Origin: Candidatus Cloacimonadota bacterium
Lineage (GTDB): Bacteria > Cloacimonadota > Cloacimonadia > Cloacimonadales > TCS61
DNA length: 46,464 bases
Direction of reading: 5' to 3'
Assembly: GCA_021735645.1 (NCBI GenBank)
Contig: JAIPGP010000019.1
Location: 1 to 46,464, forward strand
Shown here: positions 8,967 to 17,583 of the stretch, one piece after another
Numbering within the stretch: position 1 is the first letter of the stretch
Layout: each line of letters starts with the position of its first letter
Translations under genes and position numbers: made by a program
The notes under the pieces: generated by a model
What the model was told of the DNA's origin: nothing
What the model saw: only the letters and a program-made list of their open reading frames with translations
The model's database searches: none

Positions 8967-11954
8967 ATGATCAATCAAATCCAATTAGTGCTTAAATCCG
9001 GTATAAAAGATAACAAAGCAGAAAGAATAATCAGGGATGCCGGTAATTATCTGGGTATTACAACCGGTAAGGTGAAGGCAACCCGATTGTTTAATATCAA
9101 TTATGATCTGCCCGAGGAGCAGGTTCTGGAATTTGCTCAAAAAGGTTTAAAGGACAGTATTCTCCACGATGTGTATATCAATTCTTTATTTCAGGATGAG
9201 ACATTCAGCAGCTTTGTGCTGGTAGCGAAACTCCCAGGTGTTACTGATGATGAAGGGATATCTGCTCAAAAGACACTTGCAGACCTTTTTGATCTTGATA
9301 TTGACGTTAAAAGACAGCATATATTTTCCCAGGACTTATATCTGATTGAGGCAGCACTATCTAAGGAAGAACTTGAAGAGCTGGCTGATAAGATACTGGG
9401 AAATAAACTGATAAACCACTTTGAATTCGGAGCAATAAAGCCTGAGATAATCTATATACCGGAAGTGAGAATTACTGAGCATTCCGCTCTTGAAATTATT
9501 GATCTGGCAGTAAGTGATGCTGAGCTTTCAGCAATTTCCAAAGAGAGACTGCTGTCCTTAAATCTGGCAGAGATGAAGGCAATACAGGAATACTTCAAAA
9601 TAGATAAAGTCTCAATCATGCGTAGTAAGCGTGGTATTTGTAAAGAGATCACGGATTGCGAACTGGAAGTGATAGCTCAAACCTGGTCAGAACACTGCAA
9701 GCACAAAGAATTCGGGGCACTGATCAATTACAGAAATGTGGCAACCGGGGAAGAAAGACAAATTGATTCACTATTTAAAACCTATATTAAAGGCTCTACA
9801 GACAAAATAATCAGCCGCTATGAGGCTTCTGGTAATAACTGGCTGAAACTGGTATTTACCGATAATGCAGGCGTAGTGCAGATAGATGAAGAGCGGGTTT
9901 TTGTCTGGAAAGTGGAAACACATAATTCGCCATCTGCTATTGACCCTTATGGCGGAGCTATTACTGGCATATTAGGCAATAACCGTGACCCATTGGGAAC
10001 AGGGATAGGTGGAGCTCAGCTTCTATTTAACACCAATGTCCTGTGTTTTGGACCTCCGGATTATGATAAGCCCTTATTGCCTGGGCAATTGCATCCCCGG
10101 CGGATTTTTGAAGGGGTGAGGAAAGGAATAGAAGACGGGGGCAATAAATCTGGTATTCCCACAATTAATGGAGCGATCATCTTTGATGAACGCTATAGCG
10201 GTAAACCTTTGGTTTATTGCGGGACAGGGGGAGTGATGCCTTTACGCTATGGTGAGAAGGTATCATGGTCAAAGGATATTGATGCCGGTGATTTAATAAT
10301 CATGGCAGGTGGAAGAGTAGGCAAGGATGGTATTCATGGTGCCACTTTCTCCTCAGCAGAGATAGATGAGAATTCACCACAATCAGCAGTTCAGATCGGC
10401 AGTCCCATCACTCAGAAGCTGCTATCGGATTATATGCAGGAAGCTGTGCTGGCAGGATTGATCAAGTGCTCAACGGATAATGGAGCTGGCGGCTTATCAT
10501 CATCAATCGGTGAATTAGCTCAAATCTCAGGTGGGGCAGAGGTGTATCTGGAACGAGTTCCCTTGAAGTATGCAAACTTAATGCCCTGGGAAATATATAT
10601 TTCTGAATCTCAGGAAAGAATGACTTTTGTTGTGGAAGAGGAAAATTATCCCGCGCTGCTCAAACTGGCAGAAGAGCGGGAAGTGGAGCTCAGCCGGGTA
10701 GGTAAATTTACCGATACCGGATACATTGATGTGCAATATGATCAAAAACCGGTAGCATATCTGAACATGGATTTTCTGCATAATGGCTATCCTCGCAAGA
10801 TCATGGAAGCTGTCTGGCAGAAACCGGAATTATCTGAGCCGGAAATAAACATAGATGATCATAATGAGATATTACTTCGATTAATGTCTGACTGGAATAT
10901 TTGTTCCCGTGAGAGTGTGATCAGGCAGTATGATCATGAAGTGAAGGGAAAAACCGTGATCAAGCCTCTGATGGGCATCTCTGGCACATCGCCTCAGGAT
11001 GCGGCTGTTATGCGGCTGGATTTTGAAAGCTGGAAAGGGATAGCTGTTTCCTGCGGGATCAGTCCCAAATATGGCGATATTGATGCTTATCAGATGTCTG
11101 CCGGAGCATTTGATGAAGCTATCAGGCAGATAATTTCGATTGGCGGGCAATTACCTGACCCTGAGAATTCTGAGATGTTGTTCTGGTCGGTTAATGATAA
11201 TTTCTGTGTTCCGGACTCGCTTTATGATCCCATATCAAATCCGGATGGCAAGATCAAGCTGGCTAAGCTGGTGCAGATGAATCAGGCATTATATGATATG
11301 GCAACGTATTACAATATCCCGATGACATCAGGAAAAGACAGCATGAAGAATGATTTCAAGTCCGGAGATATCAAAATCTCTGTACCACCCACAATCTTGT
11401 ATTCAATGACTGCTTTAATACCTGATATCAGGAAGACGGTGACAAGTGAATTTAAAGTGAAAGGTGATCTTATTTATCAGATAGGTGACACTTATAATGA
11501 GTTAGGTGCTTCAGAATTTTATAAATCTATGGGATATTTAGGGGCAAATGTACCTAAGGTAAATATTGAAAAAGCTGCTGCAGTTTATAAAAAAGTGATG
11601 GCAGCTAATCAGCAGGGGCTAATAGCTTCCAGTCATGATATTTCTGATGGAGGCCTGGCAGTCTGCATTTCAGAATGCCTGTTAGGTACCGGATTAGGGG
11701 CAGATATCATGCTCAATAATACTGAATTGAGTACGGAAGCACTTTTATACTCAGAATCACATAGTAGATTTGTAGTTTCTATCAGGTCAGAAGATAAGGC
11801 GAAATTTGAAGACCTGATGGGTAATAATGCCTTTTATATTGGTAAGATAACAGATACCGGAGAATTACAGGTGACTGTTAATGGAAAATCGGTAATTTCT
11901 TTGGAAATTAATGCGCTTCAGCAGAGTTGGTCAAAGACTTTGCAGGAAATATGA
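8967..11954 (+). CDS. purL: FGAM synthase synthetase subunit with built-in PurS-like N-terminus
   Basis: Makes FGAM from FGAR, ATP and ammonia delivered by PurQ. At 995 residues it falls between small PurL (about 740) and the large glutaminase-fused form (about 1,300). Residues 1-75 and 80-155 look like two PurS-type modules, matching the N-terminal domain of large PurL. A linker follows, then the ATP/FGAR core with SEHCKHKEFG (241-250) and KVETHNSPSAIDPYGG (315-330). A second AIR-synthase-like half contains ASSHDISDGGL. No glutaminase domain is fused; it is the next gene, purQ. No separate purS exists in the window, consistent with the fusion. Confidence 0.92.
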   Translation: MINQIQLVLKSGIKDNKAERIIRDAGNYLGITTGKVKATRLFNINYDLPEEQVLEFAQKGLKDSILHDVYINSLFQDETFSSFVLVAKLPGVTDDEGISAQKTLADLFDLDIDVKRQHIFSQDLYLIEAALSKEELEELADKILGNKLINHFEFGAIKPEIIYIPEVRITEHSALEIIDLAVSDAELSAISKERLLSLNLAEMKAIQEYFKIDKVSIMRSKRGICKEITDCELEVIAQTWSEHCKHKEFGALINYRNVATGEERQIDSLFKTYIKGSTDKIISRYEASGNNWLKLVFTDNAGVVQIDEERVFVWKVETHNSPSAIDPYGGAITGILGNNRDPLGTGIGGAQLLFNTNVLCFGPPDYDKPLLPGQLHPRRIFEGVRKGIEDGGNKSGIPTINGAIIFDERYSGKPLVYCGTGGVMPLRYGEKVSWSKDIDAGDLIIMAGGRVGKDGIHGATFSSAEIDENSPQSAVQIGSPITQKLLSDYMQEAVLAGLIKCSTDNGAGGLSSSIGELAQISGGAEVYLERVPLKYANLMPWEIYISESQERMTFVVEEENYPALLKLAEEREVELSRVGKFTDTGYIDVQYDQKPVAYLNMDFLHNGYPRKIMEAVWQKPELSEPEINIDDHNEILLRLMSDWNICSRESVIRQYDHEVKGKTVIKPLMGISGTSPQDAAVMRLDFESWKGIAVSCGISPKYGDIDAYQMSAGAFDEAIRQIISIGGQLPDPENSEMLFWSVNDNFCVPDSLYDPISNPDGKIKLAKLVQMNQALYDMATYYNIPMTSGKDSMKNDFKSGDIKISVPPTILYSMTALIPDIRKTVTSEFKVKGDLIYQIGDTYNELGASEFYKSMGYLGANVPKVNIEKAAAVYKKVMAANQQGLIASSHDISDGGLAVCISECLLGTGLGADIMLNNTELSTEALLYSESHSRFVVSIRSEDKAKFEDLMGNNAFYIGKITDTGELQVTVNGKSVISLEINALQQSWSKTLQEI

Positions 11955-11968
11955 TCAGGATGCGAAGT

Positions 11969-12793
11969 ATGAATAAAATAAAATCGTTAGTTATCACCGG
12001 ATACGGAATAAATTGTGAAAGGGAACTGGCAGCAGCCTATGAGCTTGCCGGAGCAGAAACGAAAATAGTGCATCTTAATGATGTCTTTCTAGGGAAAGTG
12101 AATATCAATGATTATGAGATATTGAATTTTCCAGGTGGATTTTCATTTGGAGACGACCTGGGCTCTGGCAAAGTGCTGGCAAACAAGATGAAGTATAAGC
12201 GGATGGCAGATGGGAAGCTGTTTTATAGTGCCATTCTGGAATTTATAGAGGCAGGTAAATTCGTACTGGGAATATGTAACGGATTCCAGTTTCTGGTGAA
12301 GATGGGGCTTTTGCCTAATGTGCAGCATGAACATTTGCAGGAAGTGACCCTAACTTTGAATGATTCCGGGAAATTTGAAGACCGTTGGGTATATTGCCGT
12401 ACTAATCCAGACTCTGTTACACCATTTTTGCAGGGAATAGATAAAATTGCCCTGCCGGTGCGCCACGGTGAAGGCAAACTGATCATCAGGGATGAGCAGA
12501 TTACGCAGAGTATTAAGACAGGTGGTTTAAATTGTCTTTCCTATTGTGATAAAGCAGGAAATCTCACAGATGAATATCCTGCTAATCCCAATGGTTCGGA
12601 TTTGAACTGTGCCGGATTATGTGATGAAACGGGACAGGTATTTGGTTTAATGCCTCATCCTGAGGCTTTTTTATCGCTGTATAATCATCCAGACTGGGCA
12701 CGCATGAAAAGGGTAGCGCCAGAAATAGCAGATACTGGAGAGGGGCTTAAAATTTTCAGGAATATTGTGGAGCATCTGGAAAGCAGGAGATAA
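11969..12793 (+). CDS. purQ: FGAM synthase glutaminase subunit
   Basis: Class I glutamine amidotransferase that feeds ammonia to PurL. The 274-residue protein shows the nucleophile elbow LGICNGFQ (Cys103) and the C-terminal catalytic His in LMPHPEA. It is longer than small-type PurQ (about 225) and resembles the glutaminase domain of large PurL. I start at ATG 11969, which has AGGA eight bases upstream. An in-frame ATG at 11951 overlapping the purL stop (ATGA) would add six residues (MIRMRS) and cannot be excluded. Confidence 0.92.
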   Translation: MNKIKSLVITGYGINCERELAAAYELAGAETKIVHLNDVFLGKVNINDYEILNFPGGFSFGDDLGSGKVLANKMKYKRMADGKLFYSAILEFIEAGKFVLGICNGFQFLVKMGLLPNVQHEHLQEVTLTLNDSGKFEDRWVYCRTNPDSVTPFLQGIDKIALPVRHGEGKLIIRDEQITQSIKTGGLNCLSYCDKAGNLTDEYPANPNGSDLNCAGLCDETGQVFGLMPHPEAFLSLYNHPDWARMKRVAPEIADTGEGLKIFRNIVEHLESRR

Positions 12794-12801
12794 GATTTTA
12801 T

Positions 12802-14553
12802 ATGGAAATCAAAGACAAAATCAAAGATCTGGACTGGTTAAGGGAAGAACTTATCGGCAGAAACAAGCTGATACCTACTCCGTATGGAGAAAAACCCCTG
12901 GTATATCTTGATTATACAGCCAGTGGTAGAAATCTGCATTTTATTGAGAAACATCTGAATAATATCAGACAGTATTATGCAAATACACATACTGAAGATG
13001 ATTATACCGGTAAAACCATGACCTCATTACTGCATGAAGCCGAGAAAAGGATAAAAAAGGCAGTCAATGCCGGCAAGCATGGCAAGATCATTTTCACGGA
13101 ATATGGAACAACAGGTGGTATTACACGCCTGCAACAGATTCTGGGAGTGTATTTATCACCGGCAACACGTGAAAGATACAATTATTTCCTGGAAAGCTGT
13201 CTATCCCGCCGGGGTGTAGAGCAATCTTCCTGTCATGATGCTTTACTGCATTATATAGACCATCACAAGCCAATAGTGTTTGTGAGTCCGTATGAGCACC
13301 ATTCGAACGAGATCATGTGGCGACGGACATTATGTGACGTTCGGGAAGTGACCCTGGGAAATGACGGTTCTATTGACCTGGAAACGCTGGAGGAAATTGT
13401 CTCTGATCCCATCTACCTTGATAGACCCAAGATCGGCTCTTTTTCTGCCGGCTCAAATGTGACCGGTTTATTATCTGATACTTATGCAATTGCCCGCATA
13501 CTGCACAAGCATAATTGCCTTGCCTGTTTTGATTTTGCAGCCTGCGGTCCATATATAAAAATTGACATGAATTATAATGAAGAGAGTTTTTATGATGCTA
13601 TCTTTTTTAGTCCTCATAAATTTCTGGGAGGACCTGGTTCCAGTGGAGTTTTGATATTTAATGAAAGGATTTACCGTAAAGACCTGCCTCCCAGTATTGC
13701 AGCAGGAGGTACAGTGGATTATGTATCCAAGACTCAGGAGCTTTTTGTGGAGGATATAGAGACCCGGGAGAAGCCTGGAACTCCGGGAATTATGCAGGCA
13801 CTAAGAGTATCACTGGTGATGGGTTTAAAAGAAAAAGTAGGATTGAAAAATATAGAAACAATAGAACGGTATTTTACCCGCAGATTTTATGAAGAATTGA
13901 GCGAAGTAGAAAACCTGGTCTTTTTAGGAGAAACAGACCCCTGTAAAAAAGTTGCTATTATCCCCTTTAATATCAAATACAAAGATACGGATATGGTAAT
14001 TCACCCCAAGTTTGCCACTAAACTGTTGAATGATCTTTTTGGTATTCAAACCAGGGCTGGCTGCTCTTGTGCGGGACCTTACGGGCATCTGATCATGCAC
14101 ATAGAGAAAGAATTATCAGAGAAATATATGAAAGTGATTAAGAATAAACATCTGGCAGGCTTAAAACCGGGCTGGATAAGGCTGAATATGCACTATATAC
14201 TTTCTGAAGAGGAGTTTGATTATACAGTAGCTGCCATAAAATTCATCTGTAAAAATGCCTGTAAATTCTTGAGCCAGTACAAATTCAATATTTACACGGG
14301 TGAATGGACACATTTAAGTGAAACAGAGTTTAAGCAGTTAGTTGACCTTGATATAGATAACGCCATAGAAAGTGAAGAGATAAGTAAAAATCCGATAAAG
14401 TCTTTTAAAGATATTTATCAGGAGAATCTGCGAGCAGCAAGGATATTAGCGGATTCTTTACCGGCAAGTGATGACCATGTGTTTGATCAGGATTTCAAAG
14501 ATCTTGTTTACTTCCCGGTAGTTAATATTATTAAAAACCCCAATAGCATATAA
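12802..14553 (+). CDS. Class V aminotransferase-fold PLP enzyme (cysteine desulfurase-like), role unknown
   Basis: A 583-residue PLP protein of the NifS/SufS fold. Visible features are YEHHSNE (164-170), SAGSNVTG (215-222), the PLP-pyridine Asp in FDFAACGP (Asp244), and the Schiff-base lysine in SPHKFLGGPGSSG (Lys273). RAGCSCAGPYGH (418-429) has cysteines at 421 and 423 where SufS has its catalytic cysteine. An extra C-terminal part of about 120 residues follows. It has AGGAGA in front of its ATG and lies between purQ and purH with gaps of 8 and 11 bases, so it is co-transcribed with purine genes. Cysteine desulfurase or selenocysteine lyase chemistry is possible, but no purine-pathway role is known to me. 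Confidence 0.75.
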   Translation: MEIKDKIKDLDWLREELIGRNKLIPTPYGEKPLVYLDYTASGRNLHFIEKHLNNIRQYYANTHTEDDYTGKTMTSLLHEAEKRIKKAVNAGKHGKIIFTEYGTTGGITRLQQILGVYLSPATRERYNYFLESCLSRRGVEQSSCHDALLHYIDHHKPIVFVSPYEHHSNEIMWRRTLCDVREVTLGNDGSIDLETLEEIVSDPIYLDRPKIGSFSAGSNVTGLLSDTYAIARILHKHNCLACFDFAACGPYIKIDMNYNEESFYDAIFFSPHKFLGGPGSSGVLIFNERIYRKDLPPSIAAGGTVDYVSKTQELFVEDIETREKPGTPGIMQALRVSLVMGLKEKVGLKNIETIERYFTRRFYEELSEVENLVFLGETDPCKKVAIIPFNIKYKDTDMVIHPKFATKLLNDLFGIQTRAGCSCAGPYGHLIMHIEKELSEKYMKVIKNKHLAGLKPGWIRLNMHYILSEEEFDYTVAAIKFICKNACKFLSQYKFNIYTGEWTHLSETEFKQLVDLDIDNAIESEEISKNPIKSFKDIYQENLRAARILADSLPASDDHVFDQDFKDLVYFPVVNIIKNPNSI

Positions 14554-14564
14554 AAGGAAAATAC

Positions 14565-16154
14565 ATGAATTTAATTAAGATAAAAAGAGCTTTAATAAGT
14601 GTCTCAGATAAAACAGGTATAGAAGCCATAGCCGGTCAACTGCATGAATGCGGATGTGAGATAATTTCCACTGGCGGTACTAAAAGTAAATTAACAGAGG
14701 CAGGTCTTCAAGTAGTTGATATACAACAAATAACTGGAAATCCTGAAGCGTTTGGCGGTAGAATGAAAACCATCTCGTTCCAGGTGGAATCCGCGTTACT
14801 TTTTGATCGTGAGAAAGATGCTGAAGAAGCTGAATCATTACATGTTCAGCCAATTGATCTGGTGATCTGCAATCTATATCCATTTGCAGAGAAAGCGAAG
14901 CTGCAGGCTCAATTAGCAGAATTGATTGAGAATATTGATATAGGCGGGCCTACCATGATCAGGTCAGCAGCAAAAAACTATAAATGGGTGACAATTATCA
15001 CTGATCCTGAAGATTATGGACAATTAAGTAAAGAGCTGGCGGAGCATAATGGCTGCGTAAGTGAGGAATTCCGCTACAGCATGATGAGAAAGGCGTTTAA
15101 TCATACAGCGGATTATGATGCCATGATTGCAACTACTATGGATGAATATGCCGGTGAGAAATCTATTCGGCTTTCCTATAACCAGGGCAAAGAATTACGT
15201 TACGGTGAAAATTCGCACCAGAAAGCAGTATTATACCGTGATCAGCATACTATTGATTCGCTGGCAGATCTGGAATATCTGCACGGCAAGCAACTTTCAT
15301 ATAATAATATTCTGGATATAGAAGCTGCCCTGCTTACTGTGAGAGCATTACCCCATTCTGCTGCAGCTATTATCAAACATCTGAATCCCTGTGGTTTTGC
15401 CTGCGGCAAAGATCAGAAAGAGGCAATTATTAACGCCTGGTTTGGTGATCCAATCTCTGCTTTTGGTTCTATTATTGCCTTTAATCGTGAACTGCAACTG
15501 GAAACAGCGGAATTTCTGCAATTAAATAATCCTGATAAGTCACAGCGTAAGTTCATTGAAGTAATAGCGGCTCCGGCATTTGCGGCAGGAGTGATAGATT
15601 ACCTGTCATTCCATGAAAACCTGAGAATTGTCAGGCTTGATCCGGACAGACTCCAGCGAGATCATGATCTCAGATTTGTGCAGGGTTCTTTGCTCTGGCA
15701 AAGCAGCGATAATAAACTGTTTGATGCTATAAAACAGGTTTCTGGTGAGAACAAAACTCTGGCAGATGATCTGGAATTGATAGAATTTGGTCTGCATACA
15801 GTTCGCAGCCTAAAATCTAATGCGATCGCAATAGTGCAACGAACTAAGGGGGGCGTATTACGATTAACCGGGATGGGAACCGGTCAGCCAAACAGGCTGA
15901 TTGCAACGCAATTAGCCTTAGATAAAACGCTTGTGAATCTGGGGAATGAGGCAAATGCAGAGAGTATCAGCGAGTGTGTTCTGGTTTCGGATGCTTATTT
16001 TCCTTTTGCTGATAACCTGGAACTGGCAGCCGAATATGGCATAAGAAATGTAATCCAGCCAGGTGGCTCCATTCGGGATAAAAAAGTGATTAAAAAAGCA
16101 AAAGAATTGAGAATTAACATGATATTTACCGGATTGAGACATTTCCGGCACTAA
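14565..16154 (+). CDS. purH: Bifunctional AICAR transformylase/IMP cyclohydrolase
   Basis: Catalyses the last two steps to IMP. At 529 residues it is the usual length. The N-terminal IMP cyclohydrolase domain (about 1-195) has ISVSDKTG (11-18), STGGT (35-39), CNLYPF (102-107) and IDIGGPTMIRSAAKN (124-138). The C-terminal transformylase has the catalytic Lys271-His272 in IIKHLNPCG. Two conserved motifs deviate. After GGRMKT the normal HPxVHxGIL is replaced by a stretch reading ISFQVESALLF, and RYGENPHQ reads RYGENSHQ. The transformylase half looks active; the cyclohydrolase half is atypical. AAGGA precedes the ATG. Confidence 0.92.
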   Translation: MNLIKIKRALISVSDKTGIEAIAGQLHECGCEIISTGGTKSKLTEAGLQVVDIQQITGNPEAFGGRMKTISFQVESALLFDREKDAEEAESLHVQPIDLVICNLYPFAEKAKLQAQLAELIENIDIGGPTMIRSAAKNYKWVTIITDPEDYGQLSKELAEHNGCVSEEFRYSMMRKAFNHTADYDAMIATTMDEYAGEKSIRLSYNQGKELRYGENSHQKAVLYRDQHTIDSLADLEYLHGKQLSYNNILDIEAALLTVRALPHSAAAIIKHLNPCGFACGKDQKEAIINAWFGDPISAFGSIIAFNRELQLETAEFLQLNNPDKSQRKFIEVIAAPAFAAGVIDYLSFHENLRIVRLDPDRLQRDHDLRFVQGSLLWQSSDNKLFDAIKQVSGENKTLADDLELIEFGLHTVRSLKSNAIAIVQRTKGGVLRLTGMGTGQPNRLIATQLALDKTLVNLGNEANAESISECVLVSDAYFPFADNLELAAEYGIRNVIQPGGSIRDKKVIKKAKELRINMIFTGLRHFRH

Positions 16155-16173
16155 AAAAAATGAGAGGACGCAA

Positions 16174-17574
16174 ATGTATGTAATTAATAAAATTAACTCA
16201 CCACAGTTAAAAAAGATCCATAGTGGAAAAGTAAGAGACAGTTTCCGTATCAGCGAGGATGTAAGGATGCTGGTTGTATCTGACCGTATATCCAGTTTTG
16301 ACAGTGTGCTAAACTCTGAGATACCCTATAAGGGAGCAGTGCTTAATGGAATTTCAGACTGGTGGTTTCAGCAGACCGATGATGTAATCGGCAATCATTT
16401 TATCAAGATGATAGACCCTAATATTGCTTTAGTCAAAGAAGCAGAACCTATTCGAATAGAAATGATAGTTCGCGGTTATCTCACTGGTTCCATGTGGAGA
16501 CGGTATCAAAGAGGAGATAGAGTATTTTCCGGTGTGAAGACTGCTGATGGACTTACTAAGAACCAGAAATTTTCTCATCCAATATTAACTCCCACAACTA
16601 AAGAGGAGCATGACAGAGAGATCACACCGGAAGATATCATTAATGAAGGCTGGACTACTCAGGAATTATATGATCAGATGGCAGAAGTTGCGCTTCAGCT
16701 TTTTCAAAGGGGAACTGATCTGCTGGCTGAGAAAGGGATCATCTTAGTGGATACCAAGTATGAATTTGGCATGTTAGATGGTAAACTGATATTGATAGAT
16801 GAAATTCATACCCCTGACAGTTCGCGATTTTGGTCAATGGAATCTTATGAAAAGAGCTCTGGTAATATAGATCAGATGGACAAGGAGTATGTAAGACAGT
16901 GGCTGTTGAACAATAAAAAAGACGATGTGCTGCCAGAGCTTTTACCACCTGAAGTGATTTCTGAGACATCAAGACGTTACTTATCTATTTATAAGATAAT
17001 AACAGGTAGAAATATTATACAGGATGAAACACTGGATATCAGGCAGAGGATAGCAAATAATCTGGTTAAAGAAGGAATCATAAAAGATGGATATGTAACA
17101 ATTTTTATGGGATCTACTTCTGACTTACCGCATTGCGAGAAAATGATCAAGGCAATGGAAAAGTATGAGATATTTACTCAGTTGAGAGTATGTTCTGCAC
17201 ATAAAAATGGAGAAAGACTGCCGCAGATATTGAGTGAGTATAATAATTCTATCGAACCTGGAGTGATAATTGCAGTAGCCGGCAGATCAAATGGCTTAGG
17301 TGGGGCACTGGCTGCAAATAGTTCATTGCCAGTAATTAGCTGTCCTCCTTTTAAAGACAAACTTGATATGCTGGTGAATATAAATTCTACGCTGATGATG
17401 CCTTCCAAAACACCAGGTTTAACCGTTTTAGACCCTGATAATGCTGCCAGGGCAGCTATTAACTGCCTGAATATCGGCAGATTACGTGAGATAGTTAATA
17501 ATGAAATTGTTGCGATCAAGCAGTCACTTATAGATGCTGATAACGAATTTAAAAATAGAAAAAACAAATCCTGA
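16174..17574 (+). CDS. purCE: SAICAR synthetase fused to class II AIR carboxylase (PurC-PurE)
   Basis: Residues 1-about 300 are SAICAR synthetase of the long type (HSGKVRDSF 16-24, PIRIEMIVRGYLTGS 92-106, LVDTKYEFG 191-199). Residues about 305-466 are PurE. The PurE part reads GSTSDLPHCEKM (313-324), RVCSAHK (338-344) and AVAGRSNGLGG (367-377). This is the class II pattern of animal PAICS, which carboxylates AIR directly with CO2. Class I enzymes instead read GSxSDW, SAHRTP and AGGAAHLPG and need PurK. Having both consecutive activities on one chain resembles animal PAICS, although this PurC half is not the animal type. GAGGA lies before the ATG. Confidence 0.92.
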   Translation: MYVINKINSPQLKKIHSGKVRDSFRISEDVRMLVVSDRISSFDSVLNSEIPYKGAVLNGISDWWFQQTDDVIGNHFIKMIDPNIALVKEAEPIRIEMIVRGYLTGSMWRRYQRGDRVFSGVKTADGLTKNQKFSHPILTPTTKEEHDREITPEDIINEGWTTQELYDQMAEVALQLFQRGTDLLAEKGIILVDTKYEFGMLDGKLILIDEIHTPDSSRFWSMESYEKSSGNIDQMDKEYVRQWLLNNKKDDVLPELLPPEVISETSRRYLSIYKIITGRNIIQDETLDIRQRIANNLVKEGIIKDGYVTIFMGSTSDLPHCEKMIKAMEKYEIFTQLRVCSAHKNGERLPQILSEYNNSIEPGVIIAVAGRSNGLGGALAANSSLPVISCPPFKDKLDMLVNINSTLMMPSKTPGLTVLDPDNAARAAINCLNIGRLREIVNNEIVAIKQSLIDADNEFKNRKNKS

Positions 17575-17583
17575 GGAAAATTT

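Noticed and set aside
16174-17574. Direct relationship of the whole purCE gene to animal PAICS.
   Set aside because: Only the PurE half has the animal-like class II pattern. The PurC half has the long bacterial/fungal type motifs.
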